Positions 60,922-64,000 of a DNA stretch of 64,000 bases are shown here, one piece after another. This stretch comes from Amycolatopsis balhimycina FH 1894 (GTDB taxonomy: Bacteria; Actinomycetota; Actinomycetes; Mycobacteriales; Pseudonocardiaceae). The notes under the pieces were generated by a model. The model saw nothing but the letters and a program-made list of their open reading frames with translations. It had not been told where the DNA came from and searched no databases. The stretch spans positions 10,243,508 to 10,307,507 of the forward strand of contig NZ_KB913037.1 in assembly GCF_000384295.1 (NCBI RefSeq), in the 5' to 3' direction. A program made the translations under genes and the position numbers. The first letter of the stretch is position 1; the number at the start of each line of letters is the position of its first letter.

Positions 60922-63693
60922 CTATCCACTGTGTACTGATGCCAGCCTCGCGCGCACCTCGTCCGCTTCGGGATGGGCGAGGTGCGCGAGGATGTCGTGG
61001 GCCTGCTGCCACCCGGTGCGGGCGGACTCGACATCGCCCAGGTTGCGGCGGATGTTCGCGAGGTCGATGAGAACCCGGGCCTCGATCACCCGGTTCCCGT
61101 TGTGGTGCATGAGTGCCAGTGCCTTCTCGTAGCAGGCGATCGCCCGGGAATGCTCGCCGAGCTGATTGTGGGCGTAGCCGATGCTGTGCCAGCTCTGCGC
61201 CGCGCCGTCCTGATCGCCGAGCAGCGTCTGCAGGTCGAGCGCCCGCTGGCAGTACTCGATGGCCGAGGTGTGCTCGCCGAGCAGGGTGTGGAACCAGCCG
61301 ACGGCGTTGAGCGCCGTCGCCTGGCCTGCCTGGTGTTCGGCCGCGCGAAACAGCTCCAGCGCCCGTTCGGAGTGCGAGAGCGCGTCCGCGACGGCCCCTC
61401 GTCGATCGAGCAGCCAGGCGAACTGACGATGTGCGTAGGCTTGTCCCACGGCGTCATCGCTCGCGCTGTACAGGGTCAGCGCGAGCCGAAGATCGTCCTC
61501 GGCTTCGGCGTGCCTGCCGAACCTGCCGTGCGTGACGCCCCGATGCAGGTGCGCGAACGCCTGCTTGCGCTGGTCGCCGAGGCGGTGCGCGGCGGCCAGC
61601 GCCGCCGTGAGCACGTCGCTCTCGTCATGCCAATGCCCGCGCCTCGTCAGAAACCGCTGCATCGACCAGGCGAGCTCCCAGACCCGGGCGTCGAACTCGG
61701 CGTCCGCATGGACGGCCTGAAGCAGTACCCGGTGCTCGGCCTCGAACCAGGCCAGCGCCTGCCGGGCGTCGACGATCCGTTCCGGTTCGGCTCCCTCGGG
61801 CAACGGGGTCAGCGTGGGCGGCACTTCGAGCCGGGGATCGATGAACCCGTCGGCGTGGTAGGCGCTGTGGGCGTAGTGGCCGAGCATGCGGTGGACGGCG
61901 GCGGCGCGCTCGGCGGGGGACTCCTCTTCGCCGGCCAGTTCGGCGGCGTAGGCGCGCAGCAGGTCGTGCAGCGTGTAGCGGCCGGGGGCGTGCTCGGCGA
62001 TCAGGTGCGCGTGGGCGAGCTCGGTCAGGAGCGCCCGCGTGCGGCCGGTGGGCAGGCCGGCCGTACTCGCCGCCGCGCGGGTGCCGACGTCCGGGCCGGG
62101 GTGCAGGCCGAAGAGCCGGAACAGGCGGGCCGCCGCGGGGTCCAGCCGCAGGTACGACCAGGAGAACACCGCCCGCGGGTCGGTCGCTTCGTCGGCGGCG
62201 GCGAATTCGTCCAGGCCACGTGCGTCCCGCAGCTGCCCGGCCAGCGCGGCCAGGCCGAACCCGGGGTGGATCGCCGCGCGGGCCGCCACCACGGCCAGCG
62301 CCAGCGGGAGGTGGGCGCACAGGCCGATGATCTCGTCGGCCGCGGCGGGTTCGGCCGCCATCCGGTCCGCGCCGATCCGGCGGCGGAGCATCGCACGGGC
62401 CTCCGCGGTGTCGAGGAGGTCGACGGGGATGGGCTGCGCCCCGTCCGTGACCAGGCCGGTGAGCTGGTCACGGCTGGTCACGAGCACCACGCTGCCCGGC
62501 GCCCCGGGCAGCAGCGGACGCACCTGCCCGGCGTCGCGGGCGTTGTCCAGCACGACCAGGACGCGCCGGTTCGCCAGCAGGGTCCGGTACAAGCCGACCT
62601 GCGCTTCCAAGGCGCGAGGGATCCGGTCGCCCGGTACTTCGAGGGCTTCGAGGAACCCGCGGACCGCCTCGGCCGGGGGCACCGGCGAACCGGTCGGATC
62701 GAAGCCGCGCAGGTTCACGTACAGCTGGCCACCGGGGAACTCGACGGCGACCGAGTGTGCCCAGTGGACGGCGAGCGCGGTCTTGCCGACTCCGGCGGTG
62801 CCCGACAGGACGACGATCCGCGCGGCGGGCGACGGCTCGCCCCTGACCTCGTCGAGGCGGCGCAACGCACTCTCGCGACCCGCGAAACCGGGGGTGTCGG
62901 GCGGCAGCTGGGCCGGGGCGGCGGCCGGTGCGGCGCTGGGCGCGGACGGCAGCTCGCCCCGCAGGAGCGCGGCGTGCAGCGTGCGCAGTTCGGGACCCGG
63001 ATCGGTGCCGAGCGCGTCGGCCAGCCGCCGCCGGACCGCGGCGTAGCGGTCGACGGCCTCCGCGTCGCGCCCGGCGGCGTGCAGCGCGCGCATGAGCAGC
63101 GCTTCGAGCGGTTCCGCGAGCGGGTACTCCGCGGCCAGCTCGGGCATCGCGGCGATGACCGCGCCGGGCCGGCCGAGCCGCAGCTCCAGCTCGCCCCAGC
63201 GGACGGCCGCGTCGAGCCGGCGCCGGTGCCAGGTCGTGCGGACCCGGTCGGCCCAGTCGCCGTGGATGCCGGCCAGCGGGGCACCTCGCCAGGCGAGCAG
63301 GGCCTCGGCCAGCGCCGCGGCCCGGTCGGCGTCGGCGGCCCGGATATCGTTCCCGGCTTCGACCAATTGTGCGAACCGGTGCAGATCGACCGCGGCGGGG
63401 TCGATTTCCAGCACGTAACCCGCGCTTTTTCGGAGGACGCCGGCCGTGGTGCCGTCCAGCTCGTTGACCCGTTCGAGTAGCCGGCGTATTCGGCTCAGGT
63501 GGGAATACACCACATTGCGCGCTTCCTCGGGCGGGTCGTCACCCCAAACGCGGTCGATGAGTGTCTCGATCGGAACCGGGCGTCCGGCATCGACGGCCAA
63601 TGCCGCGAGAATCATCTGCTGACGTGGAGTTCCGACGTCCAGCGGCCGCCCCGCGACGCGGAGCTGCACCTCCCCGGACAGCAGAAACTCCAT
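60922..63693 (-). CDS. SARP/AfsR-type regulator of the RiPP operon
   Basis: 923 residues. SARP winged helix and BTAD (residues 1-255; L-L-S-G-E-V-Q-L, N-V-V-Y-S-H-L-S-R-I-R-R-L-L), NB-ARC with Walker A G-T-A-G-V-G-K-T and L-V-V-L-D-N-A-R, winged-helix/helical linker, and C-terminal TPRs (A-I-E-Y-C-Q-R-A-L-D-L-Q, A-I-A-C-Y-E-K-A-L-A-L). The stop at 60922 is 20 bases before the precursor start, so it is the first gene of the precursor-radical SAM-DUF6294 operon and likely its activator. A direct repeat with 11-bp period lies in the divergent gap (63752-63770). Confidence 0.9.
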   Translation of the reverse strand: MEFLLSGEVQLRVAGRPLDVGTPRQQMILAALAVDAGRPVPIETLIDRVWGDDPPEEARNVVYSHLSRIRRLLERVNELDGTTAGVLRKSAGYVLEIDPAAVDLHRFAQLVEAGNDIRAADADRAAALAEALLAWRGAPLAGIHGDWADRVRTTWHRRRLDAAVRWGELELRLGRPGAVIAAMPELAAEYPLAEPLEALLMRALHAAGRDAEAVDRYAAVRRRLADALGTDPGPELRTLHAALLRGELPSAPSAAPAAAPAQLPPDTPGFAGRESALRRLDEVRGEPSPAARIVVLSGTAGVGKTALAVHWAHSVAVEFPGGQLYVNLRGFDPTGSPVPPAEAVRGFLEALEVPGDRIPRALEAQVGLYRTLLANRRVLVVLDNARDAGQVRPLLPGAPGSVVLVTSRDQLTGLVTDGAQPIPVDLLDTAEARAMLRRRIGADRMAAEPAAADEIIGLCAHLPLALAVVAARAAIHPGFGLAALAGQLRDARGLDEFAAADEATDPRAVFSWSYLRLDPAAARLFRLFGLHPGPDVGTRAAASTAGLPTGRTRALLTELAHAHLIAEHAPGRYTLHDLLRAYAAELAGEEESPAERAAAVHRMLGHYAHSAYHADGFIDPRLEVPPTLTPLPEGAEPERIVDARQALAWFEAEHRVLLQAVHADAEFDARVWELAWSMQRFLTRRGHWHDESDVLTAALAAAHRLGDQRKQAFAHLHRGVTHGRFGRHAEAEDDLRLALTLYSASDDAVGQAYAHRQFAWLLDRRGAVADALSHSERALELFRAAEHQAGQATALNAVGWFHTLLGEHTSAIEYCQRALDLQTLLGDQDGAAQSWHSIGYAHNQLGEHSRAIACYEKALALMHHNGNRVIEARVLIDLANIRRNLGDVESARTGWQQAHDILAHLAHPEADEVRARLASVHSG

Positions 63694-63751
63694 GCGGCGG
63701 ACTCCCCGTGCTCGACCTGTCCGAACCGGCTTCGTCGATGCTGCCCGCACC

Positions 63752-63770
63752 GCAAGGTCTCTGCAAGGTC
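63752..63770. promoter_or_regulatory. SARP-type direct repeats, 11-bp period
   Basis: GCAAGGTC occurs at 63752 and again at 63763, exactly 11 bases apart, in the 135-base gap between the divergent SARP (start 63693) and sigma factor (start 63829) genes. Heptamer direct repeats at 11-bp spacing are the known binding pattern of SARP proteins. TAGAGG at 63775 could be the -10 box toward the sigma factor. Confidence 0.5.
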
Positions 63771-63828
63771 GGCGTAGAGGGCGTGGCGGAATCGTGAACC
63801 CGGGAACACGCGAGTCCGGGGAGGGACC

Positions 63829-64000
63829 ATGCAGGACGACTCGACGGCGCCATTGCTGGAAAATGCCGCGCGGGGTGCCGAATGGGCTTGGCGCGACCTG
63901 GTCGCGCGCTATTCTTCGCTGATCCACTCGGTGTGCCGGCAGTACCGGATCGGCGACGCGGACGCCCAGGACATCAGCGGCGCGGTGTGGCTGCGGCTCG
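63829..64000 (+). CDS. ECF-type RNA polymerase sigma factor, N-terminal fragment
   Basis: 57 codons up to the window edge, from an ATG with GGGGAGGG upstream. The sequence E-W-A-W-R-D-L-V-A-R-Y-S-S-L-I-H-S-V-C-R-Q-Y-R-I, then D-A-Q-D-I-S-G-A-V-W-L-R-L, is region 2 of a sigma-70 ECF factor (core binding and -10 recognition). Region 4 is beyond the edge. Divergent from the SARP regulator and possibly controlled through the repeats at 63752-63770. Confidence 0.85.
   Translation, partial: MQDDSTAPLLENAARGAEWAWRDLVARYSSLIHSVCRQYRIGDADAQDISGAVWLRL

Noticed and set aside
60621..61070. Plus-strand ORF opposite the candidate RiPP precursor with an A-L-I-E-S-L-I-E-A-L repeat
   Set aside because: It is the complement of the S-I-N-x tetrad coding region. 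The minus-strand frame has a strong AGGAGGGG site and continues the operon.
1..64000. tRNA, rRNA, CRISPR arrays, phage genes or replication origins
   Set aside because: I saw no tRNA-like cloverleaf ends, no rRNA segment, no spaced direct-repeat array and no integrase or structural phage genes. A covariance-model scan would be needed to exclude small RNAs.

Overview
The window is GC-rich DNA from a filamentous actinomycete. GTG starts are common, many genes overlap by 4 bases (ATGA/GTGA), and the content (SARP/AfsR regulators, a large NRPS locus, secreted glycosidases, ricin-type repeats) fits Pseudonocardiales. I think it is Amycolatopsis-like, but that is inference because there is no marker gene here. 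Long open frames antisense to the real genes are a by-product of the composition.

Layout. (1) 1-8258 is mostly minus-strand: a GntR fragment, a TetR/DUF1772 pair with an obvious operator, an NTF2-like protein, a DsrE gene split by a 100-bp MITE-like element, an HD-GYP/LuxR fusion, then a plus-strand inactive trypsin-like ricin-repeat protein and a four-gene operon of unknown membrane and secreted proteins, one frameshifted. (2) 8439-15671 holds a LysR regulator divergent from an alpha/beta hydrolase-SDR pair, then a GH35 beta-galactosidase and a GH29 alpha-fucosidase. (3) 16034-48429 is the NRPS locus. The minus-strand arm has a type II thioesterase, a stand-alone A-T protein with a glutamine-like pocket, and a TauD/SyrP-type oxygenase. 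The plus-strand arm has glutamate mutase S and E subunits, an archaeal-type asparagine synthetase, an FMN glutamate-synthase-like protein, NRPS1 (A-T-C-A-T), NRPS2 (C-A-T-C), MbtH, a free carrier protein, a second type II thioesterase, a P450, an MFS exporter and NRPS3 (C-T-C-A-T-C-A-T-C-A-T-TE). An orphan ATP synthase subunit c gene sits at the left edge. (4) 48543-54566 is a regulatory block: an XRE/NB-ARC regulator divergent from a tiny secreted peptide with five DTPW repeats, an AfsR-type SARP, an NTF2-like protein and an IMPase-like protein. (5) 54594-58251 has a LysR gene, a Rossmann protein and a GTPase-like pair. (6) 58280-63693 is a compact minus-strand operon: SARP/AfsR regulator, a 101-aa candidate RiPP precursor ending in S-(L/I)-N-x tetrads, a B12-type radical SAM enzyme and a DUF6294-like protein. 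The start of an ECF sigma factor gene closes the window.

How the genes work together (inference). In the NRPS locus the mutase pair would turn glutamate into 3-methylaspartate. The asparagine synthetase homologue could amidate this to 3-methylasparagine, an isomer of glutamine that the Gln-like stand-alone A-T could load and the TauD and/or P450 enzymes could oxidise. At least one NRPS position (C-T without A in NRPS3), and probably a second (terminal C of NRPS2 plus the free carrier protein), must be loaded in trans. The most novel-looking systems are the RiPP operon at 58280-63693 and the DTPW-peptide locus at 48543-50205. The window also carries two copies of a 100-bp element with covarying inverted repeats, five long intergenic hairpins and seven copies of an 11-bp palindrome.
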